DNA of 64,000 nt from an uncultured Mycoplasmatota bacterium (GCA_900552495.1 URZY01000006.1:50734-114733), one strand, 5' to 3'; positions 6,458 through 16,679 are shown, numbered from the stretch's first letter. Notes: a model not told the origin generated them from the letters alone. Numbers and translations: made by a program.

Positions 6458-8212
6458 ATGTATCGTGCTTTGTATAGAAAATATCGTCCTCAAGGTTTTG
6501 AAAGTGTTGTTGGACAAAATACTATTGTTAGAACATTAAAAAATTCTATAATAAATAATTCATTTAGTCATGCTTACATTTTTTTTGGTCCTAGAGGTGT
6601 TGGAAAAACAACAGCTTCAAAAATCTTTGCTAGAGCAATTAATTGTTTAGAACCAGTTAATGGTGATGCTTGTGGAAAATGTAAAAATTGTATTCATTCA
6701 TTTGAGAGAGAATGTGTAGATATTATTGAAATTGATGCTGCTTCAAATAATGGTGTAGATGAGATTAGAGAATTAAAAAATAAAATTTCATTAGTTCCTG
6801 CTGAGTTAAAATATAAAGTTTATATTATTGATGAAGTGCATATGCTATCTCTTGGTGCATTTAATGCATTACTTAAAACATTAGAAGAGCCACCTGAACA
6901 TGCAATTTTTATTTTGGCTACAACCGATCCACAAAAAGTTCCAGAGACAATTATTTCAAGATGTCAATGTTTTTCTTTTAAACGTATTTCTGAAGAAATG
7001 ATTGTAAAAAGATTAAGGGAAGTTTGTGAAATGGAAGGAATAGAAGTTGATGATAATGTTTTATTAGAAATTGCTATTTCTTCTGATGGTGGTATGCGTG
7101 ATGCTTTGGGTGCATTGGATAAATTGACAGCGTATACTAAAAGTAAAATTACGGTAGATGATTTTGCTGAATTAAATGGAGTTATTACTAGCAAAATGCT
7201 TGAAGAATTATGTAATTATATTTTTAATGGTGATATTTCTCAGGTTTTATCATTAATTTCAAAGTATAATAACGATGGAAAGAATTTAATTCAAATATTA
7301 CTTCAAATAATGCATTTTTCTAGAAATATGGTTATAAATTATTATGTGGATAAAAGTAATAATAGTAATATTTCAATTGATAAAGTATTGTTATTGGTGA
7401 ATTTAATTAACGAAAAAATGTTCGATATAAAAAAGAGTGGTAATCCTAAAATTTATATAGAAATGTTATTAATAAAATATATAAAAGATAATGGTTTAGC
7501 TTTAAATGATAGTTCTATAGAAAACAAAGTAGAAGAGATTTCCTGTATTGAAAGTTCTGCGGATAGTACTTCAAAAAATGTTGTTGATAACTCAGATGAT
7601 GAAGAATATGATTTTGATAAGGAATTTTCCAATATTGATGATAACGGTGATGATATAGATAAGTCCGTTTTTTTGAAACCTATTAAAGAGATTGAAAGTA
7701 TTGATAGTGATTATAGTTCTGGGAATATTGAGCAGAAAAAGGTTATTAATATGGATGAAATAATAAAAGCACGTGTTAATAACACTTTGGCGAAAGCAAA
7801 TAAACAAATTTTAAATACTGAGCTGGAGAATATTAAAAAATTAAATGATTTTACTTTTGATCAAGAAATTGGTTATATTGTTTGTAGTTTACTTGATGCT
7901 AGTTTACGTGCTGCTAGTGAGGAAAATATAATTTTAAGTTATGAGTATGATTCTACGGTTAGGCAAAATCTAACTGAATTAGACAAGTTTATATATGTTT
8001 ATAATAAAATTACCGGTTCTTCTAAAAAAATTGCCATGATTACGCATGATGAATGGGAAAAGGAAAAGGAAAAGTATATTAAGAAAATTAAGGAAGGAAT
8101 TCATTATGAAGTGATCGAAGAACCTGTTGAGGTATATGAAGAATCAAAAAAAGATGATATAATATCTAATAGTGCAATGGATCTTTTTGGAGACATTGTC
8201 GAAATAAATTAA
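6458..8212 (+). CDS. dnaX: DNA polymerase III subunit gamma/tau
   Basis: Clamp-loader ATPase, 584 residues. Walker A GPRGVGKT is at 44-51, the zinc cysteines are C63, C72, C75 and C78, Walker B is DEVH at 125-128, and the LEEPPEH and SRCQ sensor motifs follow. The region from about 370 to 450 is acidic and low-complexity, a linker to the tau C-terminal domain that contacts polymerase and helicase. It heads a dnaX-yaaK-recR unit. I see no obvious programmed-frameshift signal that would make a gamma form. Confidence 0.96.
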   Translation: MYRALYRKYRPQGFESVVGQNTIVRTLKNSIINNSFSHAYIFFGPRGVGKTTASKIFARAINCLEPVNGDACGKCKNCIHSFERECVDIIEIDAASNNGVDEIRELKNKISLVPAELKYKVYIIDEVHMLSLGAFNALLKTLEEPPEHAIFILATTDPQKVPETIISRCQCFSFKRISEEMIVKRLREVCEMEGIEVDDNVLLEIAISSDGGMRDALGALDKLTAYTKSKITVDDFAELNGVITSKMLEELCNYIFNGDISQVLSLISKYNNDGKNLIQILLQIMHFSRNMVINYYVDKSNNSNISIDKVLLLVNLINEKMFDIKKSGNPKIYIEMLLIKYIKDNGLALNDSSIENKVEEISCIESSADSTSKNVVDNSDDEEYDFDKEFSNIDDNGDDIDKSVFLKPIKEIESIDSDYSSGNIEQKKVINMDEIIKARVNNTLAKANKQILNTELENIKKLNDFTFDQEIGYIVCSLLDASLRAASEENIILSYEYDSTVRQNLTELDKFIYVYNKITGSSKKIAMITHDEWEKEKEKYIKKIKEGIHYEVIEEPVEVYEESKKDDIISNSAMDLFGDIVEIN

Positions 8213-8230
8213 TTAGTAAGGAGAATAAAT

Positions 8231-8527
8231 ATGAATATACAAGCTATGATGAAGCAGGCTCAAGCTATGCAAAAAGATATGATGAAAATAAAAGATGAAG
8301 TTGATAATACTGAATTTACTGCAGAAAGCTCATTGGTTAAGGTTACTGTAAAGGGAACCAAGGAAGTCATTAAGGTTGAAATAAATGCTAAAGATGGGTT
8401 AGAATCAGATGATATTGAGATGTTGCAAGATATGATAATGATTGCAATTAATGAAGCAAATAAAAAGGTTGATTCAGCTTTAGAAAGTAAAATGGGTAAA
8501 TTTGGAAATATTCCAGGTTTATTTTAG
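8231..8527 (+). CDS. yaaK: YbaB/EbfC-family nucleoid-associated protein
   Basis: Small dimeric DNA-binding protein, 98 residues, encoded between dnaX and recR in most bacteria. The N-terminus MNIQAMMKQAQAMQKDM and the core VTVKGTKEVIKVEI match the family. AAGGAG precedes the ATG. It is often linked to recombination genes by position, but its precise role is unsettled. Confidence 0.93.
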   Translation: MNIQAMMKQAQAMQKDMMKIKDEVDNTEFTAESSLVKVTVKGTKEVIKVEINAKDGLESDDIEMLQDMIMIAINEANKKVDSALESKMGKFGNIPGLF

Positions 8528-8536
8528 AGAGTGAAT

Positions 8537-9133
8537 ATGTATCCTGATAGTATTAAAAGTTTGATAGAATCTTTTAAATTCTTACCAGGAATTGGGGAAA
8601 AAACAGCCGAAAGACTGGCTTTTTCAGTTTTAGAATTGGAAGAAGAACAAGCTGAATATTTTTCTGAAAGTTTGGTTAATGTAAAAAAAAATATACATAA
8701 ATGTAGCATTTGCAATACATTAACGGAAAGTGATATGTGCTTTATTTGTAAAGATGATGCAAGGGATAATGATATACTATGTGTAGTTGAAGATACGAAA
8801 AATGTTTTTCTTTTTGAAAAATTAGGCATGTTTCATGGGAAATACCATGTTTTAGATGGCTTAATTTCACCTTTGGATGGGCTTAATCCAGAAGATATTG
8901 GATTAGACAAATTAGTTGATAGGATTACTTCTGAAAAATTTAAGGAAATAATTTTTGCCTTTAAACCTAGTATAGAGGGTGAGACTACTGCTCTTTATAT
9001 AAAGAGAATATTAGATGGTTTAAACGTAAAAACTACGAGGTTGGCTAGTGGCGTTCCTATTGGAGCAGATATGGAATATGTTGATAGTTTAACGTTAGAG
9101 AGAGCTTTAAATGATAGAAAAGAAATAGAATAA
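8537..9133 (+). CDS. recR: Recombination protein RecR
   Basis: Works with RecF and RecO to load RecA at ssDNA gaps. 198 residues from ATG 8537. This start is preferred over an in-frame GTG at 8531 because the family starts MYP or MQYP and GAGAG lies at a suitable distance. A helix-hairpin-helix (LPGIGEKTAERLA) is at 16-28, the zinc finger cysteines are C56, C59, C68 and C71, and the TOPRIM domain begins LCVVED near 81-86. It follows yaaK by a few bases, probably co-translated. Confidence 0.95.
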   Translation: MYPDSIKSLIESFKFLPGIGEKTAERLAFSVLELEEEQAEYFSESLVNVKKNIHKCSICNTLTESDMCFICKDDARDNDILCVVEDTKNVFLFEKLGMFHGKYHVLDGLISPLDGLNPEDIGLDKLVDRITSEKFKEIIFAFKPSIEGETTALYIKRILDGLNVKTTRLASGVPIGADMEYVDSLTLERALNDRKEIE

Positions 9134-9173
9134 AAATTATAAAAATTCATATCTCTTAATAGGAGATGATGGA

Positions 9174-9359
9174 ATGAGAATAATTTTAAAACTATCAAAA
9201 AGGGTAATTTTAGGAACACTTTTATTGTACGGATATAATTTGATTGCAGTAAACTTTAATATGATTATACCAATTAACTTTTTTACTATAAGTTTTGTTA
9301 CAATTTTGGGTATTCCTTCAATTTTGGCACTTTTATTATTTAAATTATTTGTATTGTGA
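9174..9359 (+). CDS. bofA: BofA-family pro-sigma-K processing inhibitor
   Basis: 61 residues with two hydrophobic segments. The C-terminus (IPINFFTISFVTILGIPSILALLLFKLFVL region) matches the BofA ending IPIN..T..I.GILGIPG...L..IKLFIL, including the conserved IPIN and GIP motifs. In Bacillus, BofA in the outer forespore membrane holds the protease SpoIVFB inactive until late sporulation. It occupies the same place after recR as in B. subtilis (yaaL absent). GGAG precedes the ATG. It is shorter at the N-terminus than the 87-residue B. subtilis protein. Strong evidence for a sporulating ancestry. Confidence 0.85.
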   Translation: MRIILKLSKRVILGTLLLYGYNLIAVNFNMIIPINFFTISFVTILGIPSILALLLFKLFVL

Positions 9360-9368
9360 GGTGTTTTG

Positions 9369-10226
9369 ATGAACTTAACTGTTGCTAAGAATCGATATTT
9401 TGATCAAATTAATAGTATTGTTTGTTTTGATAAACTTTCACATGCGTATCTTATTGAAATAGATGATTATGAGAATGATTTTGCTTACGTTTTATCGTTT
9501 GTTAAATTGATTCTTTGTCAAAATAAAAGTAAAGATTCTTTCAATCTTAGTTGTGGAAAGTGTAATATATGTGATCAAATTTCAAACAATTCTTATGTTG
9601 ATTTAAAAATAATTGAACCAGATGGTAATTATATTAAAAAGCAACAGTTACTTGATTTGCAAGAAGAATTTCACAATAAATCTTTATTAAATAATAAAAG
9701 AATTTATATTATTAAAGAGGCTGATAAGTTAAATGATTCTTCAGCTAATACAATTTTGAAATTTTTGGAGGAACCAGAAGAAGATATTATAGCTTTGCTT
9801 GTGACGACAAACCGATATAAAGTTATCGAAACGATTATTTCTAGATGTCAAATTTTATCATTACAGGATAATTTTAATGACATTAATTTATCGGATAATG
9901 TTATTGATTTAATTGGTTTTATTTTGAATAATGATGCTTTATTTATTAATTATAATCTTATTTTTAATGAAATATTACCTGATAAAAATACTGCAAGGCA
10001 AATATTTGGTGAAATAGAAAGTGTATTTATAAATTATTTAAATTACTTGGCTATTGATAATATTGAATTTAGTAATTCTTTAATTAAAAAGTTATTGTCA
10101 GGTTTTAGTAGTGATAAAATTATTAATTGTATCTCAATAATTGAGGATGAACTTCAAAAACTTAATTATAATGTTAATTATAAGTTATGGCTTGATTGTT
10201 TATTTGCCAGGTTGATAGGAGGTTAA
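9369..10226 (+). CDS. holB: DNA polymerase III subunit delta'
   Basis: Clamp-loader stator subunit, 285 residues. The ATG at 9369 is chosen over the adjacent TTG because GAGGTG is well placed for it. AAA+ core without Walker A, as expected for delta'. Zinc cysteines occur near 50-68 (CQNK..., CGKCNIC), and the family motifs LKFLEEPEE and SRCQIL are intact. It is part of the bofA-holB-ricT-yabB-rsmI run with gaps of a few bases or overlaps. Confidence 0.92.
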   Translation: MNLTVAKNRYFDQINSIVCFDKLSHAYLIEIDDYENDFAYVLSFVKLILCQNKSKDSFNLSCGKCNICDQISNNSYVDLKIIEPDGNYIKKQQLLDLQEEFHNKSLLNNKRIYIIKEADKLNDSSANTILKFLEEPEEDIIALLVTTNRYKVIETIISRCQILSLQDNFNDINLSDNVIDLIGFILNNDALFINYNLIFNEILPDKNTARQIFGEIESVFINYLNYLAIDNIEFSNSLIKKLLSGFSSDKIINCISIIEDELQKLNYNVNYKLWLDCLFARLIGG

Positions 10227-10229
10227 TTT

Positions 10230-11024
10230 ATGGTAGATGTAGTAGTTATTAGATTAAAGACAACAAAGGGAATGTATTTTGTATCACCTAATCTTATTGA
10301 TGTTGTTAATGGTGATATTGTTGTCTTTGAAACCGAAAATGGATTGCAACTTGGTGAGATATGCAGTGATGTACGAAAAGAAAAAGAAGAAAATGTTGAT
10401 TTGCCGTTACCTAAAGTTATTAGATTAGCTACCGATGATGATTATATTAGATATAATGATAATGAGAAGGTTAAGGAAAATGCTTTAAATGATGCAAAAA
10501 AGATTAGCAAAGAATTAAAGTTAGATATGAATTTTGTGGAAGCATATTATAATTTAGATAGATCACAATTAATATTTTCATTTTTGGCAGATAATAGGGT
10601 TGATTTTAGAGAACTTGCAAAAAAATTGGCACAAAAATATAAAACAAGAATTGAACTTAGACAAATAGGCGTTCGTGATAAGTCTAAAAAGATTGGAGGT
10701 CTTGGACCTTGTGGATTATTCTTGTGCTGTAATACATTTTTAACTGATTTTAATAGTGTATCTATAAATATGGCCAAAAATCAGTTTTTGGCATTAAATC
10801 CATCTAAAATAAATGGTGTTTGTGGCAGGCTATTGTGTTGTTTAGATTACGAAAATGATGTATATACTGAGTTAAAGAAAGACCTCCCAAAAATAGGTAT
10901 GATGGCTGATACACCATTTGGAATGGGAAAAGTAGTTTCCGTTGATGTGTTTAAAAAGACATATTCAGTTGATTTAAAAGAAAAAGGAATTATAGAATTT
11001 TCAAAGGACGAAGGTAAGAAATAA
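10230..11024 (+). CDS. ricT: PSP1-domain protein RicT (YaaT)
   Basis: 264 residues, with AGGAGG before the ATG. The cysteine clusters CGLFLCC and CGRLLCCLDYEND define the PSP1/YaaT family. In B. subtilis it forms the Fe-S containing Y-complex (YlbF-YmcA-YaaT) that stimulates RNase Y mRNA maturation and affects sporulation and biofilm. Those partners are not in this window. Its TAA overlaps the ATG of yabB by one base. Confidence 0.92.
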   Translation: MVDVVVIRLKTTKGMYFVSPNLIDVVNGDIVVFETENGLQLGEICSDVRKEKEENVDLPLPKVIRLATDDDYIRYNDNEKVKENALNDAKKISKELKLDMNFVEAYYNLDRSQLIFSFLADNRVDFRELAKKLAQKYKTRIELRQIGVRDKSKKIGGLGPCGLFLCCNTFLTDFNSVSINMAKNQFLALNPSKINGVCGRLLCCLDYENDVYTELKKDLPKIGMMADTPFGMGKVVSVDVFKKTYSVDLKEKGIIEFSKDEGKK

Positions 11025-11752
11025 TGGAAGTCCTTAATGATATTTTAGGTTATAAAAATCGAAAAATATATCAAGATACTGAATGTTTTTCTTTTTCACT
11101 TGACAGTATAATGTTAGCTAATTTCGCTACAATTCGTTTGAGGGATAAAAAGATTGCTGATTTAGGTTGTGGAAATGGAGTAATTCCTTTAGTTTTATCT
11201 CTTAGAACAACTAAGGAAATTGTTGGAGTAGAGATACAGGAAAAGTTAGCTGAAATGGCTAAAAAATCGGTAATTTATAATGATTTGGAGCAACAAATAA
11301 AGATTGTGACTTCCAATATTAAAAATCTTGGTAATGAATATTTTGAAAAATTTGATTTAATAACTTGTAATCCACCATATTTTAAAGTAAATGAAAAAAA
11401 TTTTTTTAATGAAAGCTATGAGAAAATGGTGGCAAGACATGAAATTGAAATGAATCTTACAGATTTACTAATTATTGTAAAAAAAATGTTGAAAAATAAT
11501 GGTAATTTTGCTATAGTACATAGACCTGAGAGATTAATGGATATTTTATTTGAATTTAGAAAAAATAATATTGAACCTAAACGTATTCAATTTGTTTATG
11601 AAAAGGTAAGTAAAGATGCTACTGTTGTTTTAATTGAGGGACAAAAATGTGGTAGCCCTGGTGTTAAAGTGGAAAAGCCAATTATTATGTATGATGATGC
11701 TGGCAATATGACAAAAGAGTATGCTCAGTTACAAATTGAGGTGAGAAGATGA
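11024..11752 (+). CDS. yabB: tRNA1(Val) A37 N6-methyltransferase-like protein (YabB/TrmN6 family)
   Basis: 242-residue class I SAM methyltransferase. Motif I is DLGCGNGVIPL (about 47-57), and the N6-adenine-type motif IV NPPYF is near 120. B. subtilis YabB occupies the same position between yaaT and rsmI; the E. coli relative TrmN6 methylates A37 of tRNA-Val. The substrate here is inferred from family and synteny. It overlaps both neighbours by one to four bases, indicating tight translational coupling. Confidence 0.88.
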   Translation: MEVLNDILGYKNRKIYQDTECFSFSLDSIMLANFATIRLRDKKIADLGCGNGVIPLVLSLRTTKEIVGVEIQEKLAEMAKKSVIYNDLEQQIKIVTSNIKNLGNEYFEKFDLITCNPPYFKVNEKNFFNESYEKMVARHEIEMNLTDLLIIVKKMLKNNGNFAIVHRPERLMDILFEFRKNNIEPKRIQFVYEKVSKDATVVLIEGQKCGSPGVKVEKPIIMYDDAGNMTKEYAQLQIEVRR

Positions 11753-12594
11753 ATCAAAAGAGTTATGATGGTAATGCTTGTTTATATTTAATTCCTACGC
11801 CTATTGGTAATTTGGAAGATATTACTTTGAGAGCACTTAATGTTTTAAAATTAGTTGATTTTATTTTATGTGAAGATACGCGTGAGACTGGAAAATTACT
11901 CAGTAAGTATGAAATTAAGAAAAAATTGGTTAGCTGTCACGAGTTTAATGAAGATAAAATTAGTGAGTATGTTGTTACTGAACTTAAAAAAGGAAAAAAT
12001 ATTGGATTAGTTACAGATCAAGGAACCCCTATAGTAAGTGATCCTGGGTATATAGTAGCTCGAGAAGTTATTAATAGTGGATTTAATGTTATAAGTTTAC
12101 CAGGGGCAACTGCTTTTGTTCCTGCGCTTACTATGTCAGGAATTGATCCATCACCATTTGTTTTTTATGGCTTTTTGAACTCTAAAGAGTCTAAGAGAAA
12201 AAAAGAACTTCAAAAATTGAAGGATTTTGAATATGCAATGATTTTTTATGAGGCACCACATCGCTTAAAAAGCATGTTAAATAGTATGTTAGAAATATTA
12301 GGAGACAGGAAGGTGGCAATTTGTCGGGAAATTTCAAAGATTCATGAGGAAGTACTGAGAGATAAGATAAGTAATTTAATTGAAGTTGCCGACAGTCTTA
12401 AAGGGGAATTTGTTGTTATTGTAGAGGGAAATAAAGAAAGTGTTGATTATTCTAGTATGAGTATAATTGAACATGTTAAACTATATGTTGATGATGGTAT
12501 GAGTGAAAAAGATGCGATTAAATTAGTGGCCAAGGAGAGAAATACAGCCAAATCTATTATATATAAAGAATATCATGATAATAAGGAAGATTGA
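11749..12594 (+). CDS. rsmI: 16S rRNA 2'-O-methyltransferase RsmI
   Basis: 281 residues. Methylates the ribose of C1402 in 16S rRNA with SAM. Tetrapyrrole-methylase-like fold with PTPIGNLEDITLRAL (16-30), CEDTRETGKLL and the GTPIVSDPG loop. It starts by an ATGA overlap with yabB and ends in TGA, one of the stops that show UGA is not Trp here. A Noc-binding palindrome starts five bases after the stop. Confidence 0.95.
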   Translation: MNQKSYDGNACLYLIPTPIGNLEDITLRALNVLKLVDFILCEDTRETGKLLSKYEIKKKLVSCHEFNEDKISEYVVTELKKGKNIGLVTDQGTPIVSDPGYIVAREVINSGFNVISLPGATAFVPALTMSGIDPSPFVFYGFLNSKESKRKKELQKLKDFEYAMIFYEAPHRLKSMLNSMLEILGDRKVAICREISKIHEEVLRDKISNLIEVADSLKGEFVVIVEGNKESVDYSSMSIIEHVKLYVDDGMSEKDAIKLVAKERNTAKSIIYKEYHDNKED

Positions 12595-12599
12595 TTAAT

Positions 12600-12613
12600 A
12601 TTTCCCGGGAAAT
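12600..12613. promoter_or_regulatory. Noc-binding site (NBS), perfect palindrome
   Basis: ATTTCCCGGGAAAT, identical to the site at 5269 and to the B. subtilis Noc target. It sits in the 147-bp rsmI-pth gap, which has no other feature I can support. Confidence 0.85.
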
Positions 12614-12741
12614 AAAATTGTAGATTTTTAAAAATTTATTGTAAGTAATAATATATGTATTTAGATTAATATAAATTGTTAGTAAATATTTTATAACTAG
12701 TAACTTATGATATTTAAAATATTAGATATAGAGGTGATAGT

Positions 12742-13311
12742 ATGAAATTAATAGTTGGTTTAGGCAATCCAGGAAAGGCGTATGAGAATACGAGACATAA
12801 TATTGGGTTCTCGTTTTTGGATAGTTATATTTTAAAAAAAGGTTTTTATGGTAATTGGAAAGAAAAATATAACGGGTTATATTTTGAAACTACTGTAAAT
12901 GGTGATAAAGTTTTGTTTTTGAAACCACAATCTTATATGAATTTATCTGGCAGTGTTGTTAGTCAATTTGTTAATTTCTATAAGATCTCTGTTGAAGATC
13001 TTTTTGTTGTTTCCGATGATTTGGATTTGAATGTTGGAAACTTTAAATTAAAAGCAAAAGGGTCTTGTGGTGGACATAATGGATTGCGTGATATTGAGAA
13101 GAATTTAAAAACTCAAGAATACAAGCGTTTAAAAATAGGTATTTCTAATAATAAAAATTTAGATACTAAAGATTATGTTTTGGGGAAATTTACTAATGAT
13201 GAAAGGGAAGCATATAAGCAGTTATTTCCTATTTTATGTGAGGTAATGGATGAATATTTTATATCTCAATTTGGTGATTTGATGAGCAAGTATAACAGTA
13301 AGAATAGGTGA
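12742..13311 (+). CDS. pth: Peptidyl-tRNA hydrolase
   Basis: Releases peptides from tRNA dropped by stalled ribosomes. 189 residues, normal. GLGNPGKAYENTRHNIGF holds Asn10 and catalytic His19; SYMNLSG and the SDDLDL loop complete the active site. GAGGTGATAGT precedes the ATG. It is followed by mfd with a four-base gap, as in Bacillus. Confidence 0.96.
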   Translation: MKLIVGLGNPGKAYENTRHNIGFSFLDSYILKKGFYGNWKEKYNGLYFETTVNGDKVLFLKPQSYMNLSGSVVSQFVNFYKISVEDLFVVSDDLDLNVGNFKLKAKGSCGGHNGLRDIEKNLKTQEYKRLKIGISNNKNLDTKDYVLGKFTNDEREAYKQLFPILCEVMDEYFISQFGDLMSKYNSKNR

Positions 13312-13315
13312 TTAG

Positions 13316-16300
13316 ATGAAAGTGTTTGATCAATTTATTTCTGTAGATATAAAAAAGGACATGGGTATAGTTGGTCTTACCGATGAGTTTTTTTGTGTTT
13401 ATTTAAATAATTTATATGAAAAGTATAGTAAGAATGTATTAGTGGTTGTAAATTCTTTATTTGAAGCTAACCAACTGTATTCATCTTTAAAAAATTATAC
13501 TGATAATTGTTTTTTATTTCCTATGGACGATTTTTTAACTAGCGAAGCATTGGCCATAAGTCCTGATTTACAAATAACGCGTCTTGAAACAATTAACAAA
13601 ATTATAAAGGGAAATCCGGTAATTGTTATAACAAATTTAATGGGTTATTTACGATTTTTGCCTACGAAGAAAAATTATGAAAATAGTATTATTTCTTTAA
13701 ATGTTGGTGATATAATTAGTCCTGCTAAACTTGTGGATAATTTAATTAGAATAGGTTATTGTCGGGACACTTTAGTTACTAAGACAGGGGAATTTGGTGT
13801 TCGAGGGTTTATTATTGATATTTTTCCTGTTGATGAGGAAGTTCCTGTACGTATTGAATTCTTTGATGATGAAATTGAATCAATGAGAACATTTGATCCC
13901 GAAAATCAAAAGTCATTGGATAATATAAATGCTATTTCTGTTAAACCTTATTTTGAATTTATTTGTAATAGTTATGTGGAAGAGGAAAAATTGGGAAAGC
14001 AGAAATTTCTTGCGGAATATGGCGATGTTTCTTCAATTGCAGACTATTTAGTTGATAATATTACTATTTTTAAAGATTATGAACAGTTGAAATTTAGTTT
14101 TAGTCAAATTATGGAAGAGGTTCTAACATATAAAAATTCAAAAGATCTTGACTTTAAAGGTGATTATATGTTTGACTTTGCAAATATCGAATGTAAGTTT
14201 CCTATTTATTATATGTCTATTAATAATGTGGCCAATAGAAAAATAGTTTCTTATGTTCAAGATTTTAAAATAAGAACAATTAATAATTTTTCAGAAAATG
14301 CTGAGAATATTAATTTGTTTATTAGAAAGGCTATTGCTGATGGAAAAACGGTAATTATTTGTTTAAAGAAGCACCAAATTAGAAGTATTGTGAAAGTTCT
14401 TAATATGCGAGTTTATGAGAGTGATTTTACAAGTATTAGGATTGGAGCAGTTAATTTAATTGAAAAAGAAATTAATCATGGTTTTGTCTATGAAAATTTG
14501 GTTGTATTATCTGCTAGTGAATTATTTATTGTTAATAATTCTAAAAAAAAATATAAAACAAAATTTAAATATGCTGTTGGTATTAAGGATATTAACAAAT
14601 TAAGTATTGGTGATTATGTTGTTCATAATGTTCATGGTATTGGTATATACAATGGGATTAAAACATTAACTTTAAATGGTATTACTAAAGATTATTTAGA
14701 AGTGTTGTACCAAGGGACCGATAAGATGTATATTCCTGTTGAAAAAATAGATTTACTGGCTAAATATTCTGGTAAAGAAGGAGTGGCCCCAAAAGTTAAT
14801 AGATTAGGTGGTAATGAGTGGAGTAAGACTAAGGCTAGAGTTAAAAGCAAGGTTAATGATATGGCTGATAAATTGCTGAAATTATATGCTGAAAGAGAAG
14901 CTAAAAAAGGATTTGCTTTTTCCCCTGATTGTGATATGTCATACGATTTTGAACAAGATTTTCCGTATGAACTTACAAGGGATCAGGTGCAAGCAATAAA
15001 TCAGATTAAGGCAGACATGGAATGTCCCATTCCAATGGATAGATTATTATGTGGAGATGTTGGATTTGGGAAAACAGAAGTTGCTTTTGTGGCGGCATTT
15101 AAGGCAGTATTGGATTCTAAACAAGTTTTATTTCTTTGTCCAACAACAATTTTATCTAATCAGCATTATGAAAATGCTAAGGTTCGGTTTAGAAATTTTC
15201 CTGTATCAATTGGTTTATTAAATCGTTTTACAACACCGAAAGAAGTGCGTCGAATTTTAGATGGTCTTAAAGATGGAACAATTGATATTGTTTTTGGAAC
15301 TCATCGATTACTTAGTGATGATGTTCAACTTAAGGATTTGGGGTTACTTATTATAGATGAGGAGCAACGTTTTGGTGTAGCACATAAGGAGAAAATTAAG
15401 CAATATAAAACAAATGTTGATGTTTTAACGCTTACAGCAACGCCAATTCCTAGAACATTGCAGATGTCGTTAGTTGGAATTCGAAGTCTTTCGCTTATTG
15501 AAACTCCACCTATGAATAGATATCCCGTTCAGACATATGTTGTTGAGGAAAATAAGCAAATTTTGAAAGATGCCATTTATAAGGAGTTATCTAGGAATGG
15601 GCAGGTATTTATTTTGTATAATAGAGTTCAGTCTATAGAGGAAGAACGTAATATAATTCAAAACTTAGTTCCTGATGCAAAAATTGCTATTGCGCATGGA
15701 CAAATGACTAAAAATGAATTAGAAAATGTTATTATGGACTTTACTAATCATGAGTATGATGTTTTGGTTTGTACTACAATAATTGAGACAGGTATTGATA
15801 TTCCAAATGTTAATACACTTATTATTATGGATGCTGATCATTTTGGGTTAAGTCAATTATATCAAATAAGAGGTCGTGTTGGTCGTGGTGATAAGTTTGC
15901 ATATGCTTATTTGATGTATCAACCATTTAAGTCTTTAACAGAAACTGCAGTAAAGAGACTTAATGTTATTAAAGAATTTACAGAACTTGGTAGTGGCTTT
16001 TCTATTGCAACTAGGGATTTATCTATTCGAGGAGCTGGTGATATTTTAGGAAGCGAACAAGCTGGTTTTATTGATTCAGTAGGAATAGATTTATATTTGA
16101 AAATGCTTAATGATGAAGTTGCTAGAAAGAAAGATGTTGCTTTGGAAATTGCCGACGAAGAGATTGATAAGCCACCATTACTTAGTGTAACTACACATAT
16201 TGATGATAGTTACGTTAGTGAGGATGAGTTAAAAATTGAAATTCATAGAATGATTAATGAAATTGATTCTAAAGAAAAATTTGATGAGGTAAAAAGAGAA

Positions 16301-16633
16301 TTAGAAGATCGTTTTGGTAAACTTAATGAAGATATTATTGTTTATATGTATGAGGAATGGTTTGAAAAGCTGGCAGATAAATTAAAATTAGCTAAAGTAA
16401 ATCAGACGAAGAATTCAATAGAAATGTTTTTTCCTATGGATATTGTTTCAAAATTGAATACTGAGGAAATATTTATGGATGCTTTTCAAATAACAAACAT
16501 GTTTCGTTTTATTAGTCGAGGAAACAATTTAGTTATAGTACTTGATATTATTAAATTAGATAAACATCCGGTTTATTATTTAGTAGAATTATTAAACAAA
16601 ATTTTTAGTAAATTTGGAAATTCTATTGACTAA
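13316..16633 (+). CDS. mfd: Transcription-repair coupling factor Mfd
   Basis: DNA translocase that removes stalled RNA polymerase and recruits UvrA. 1105 residues. UvrB-like N-terminal modules come first, then the CarD-like RNA polymerase interaction domain (GDYVVHNVHGIGIYNG, about 435-450). The RecG-like helicase has Walker A GDVGFGKT (580-587), DEEQ (681-684), TATPIPRT and QIRGRVGR motifs, followed by the C-terminal UvrA-autoinhibition domain. Directly downstream of pth and probably co-transcribed. Confidence 0.97.
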   Translation: MKVFDQFISVDIKKDMGIVGLTDEFFCVYLNNLYEKYSKNVLVVVNSLFEANQLYSSLKNYTDNCFLFPMDDFLTSEALAISPDLQITRLETINKIIKGNPVIVITNLMGYLRFLPTKKNYENSIISLNVGDIISPAKLVDNLIRIGYCRDTLVTKTGEFGVRGFIIDIFPVDEEVPVRIEFFDDEIESMRTFDPENQKSLDNINAISVKPYFEFICNSYVEEEKLGKQKFLAEYGDVSSIADYLVDNITIFKDYEQLKFSFSQIMEEVLTYKNSKDLDFKGDYMFDFANIECKFPIYYMSINNVANRKIVSYVQDFKIRTINNFSENAENINLFIRKAIADGKTVIICLKKHQIRSIVKVLNMRVYESDFTSIRIGAVNLIEKEINHGFVYENLVVLSASELFIVNNSKKKYKTKFKYAVGIKDINKLSIGDYVVHNVHGIGIYNGIKTLTLNGITKDYLEVLYQGTDKMYIPVEKIDLLAKYSGKEGVAPKVNRLGGNEWSKTKARVKSKVNDMADKLLKLYAEREAKKGFAFSPDCDMSYDFEQDFPYELTRDQVQAINQIKADMECPIPMDRLLCGDVGFGKTEVAFVAAFKAVLDSKQVLFLCPTTILSNQHYENAKVRFRNFPVSIGLLNRFTTPKEVRRILDGLKDGTIDIVFGTHRLLSDDVQLKDLGLLIIDEEQRFGVAHKEKIKQYKTNVDVLTLTATPIPRTLQMSLVGIRSLSLIETPPMNRYPVQTYVVEENKQILKDAIYKELSRNGQVFILYNRVQSIEEERNIIQNLVPDAKIAIAHGQMTKNELENVIMDFTNHEYDVLVCTTIIETGIDIPNVNTLIIMDADHFGLSQLYQIRGRVGRGDKFAYAYLMYQPFKSLTETAVKRLNVIKEFTELGSGFSIATRDLSIRGAGDILGSEQAGFIDSVGIDLYLKMLNDEVARKKDVALEIADEEIDKPPLLSVTTHIDDSYVSEDELKIEIHRMINEIDSKEKFDEVKRELEDRFGKLNEDIIVYMYEEWFEKLADKLKLAKVNQTKNSIEMFFPMDIVSKLNTEEIFMDAFQITNMFRFISRGNNLVIVLDIIKLDKHPVYYLVELLNKIFSKFGNSID

Positions 16634-16679
16634 TATCTTAAATAGTTGTTAAAGTTAATATGCTAGGAGTGAGATATTG

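Noticed and set aside
6458..8212. Programmed frameshift in dnaX for a gamma form
   Set aside because: No slippery heptamer with a clear following stem could be supported by eye.
8531..8536. GTG start two codons upstream for recR
   Set aside because: It overlaps the GAGAG ribosome-binding region, and RecR proteins start MYP/MQYP.
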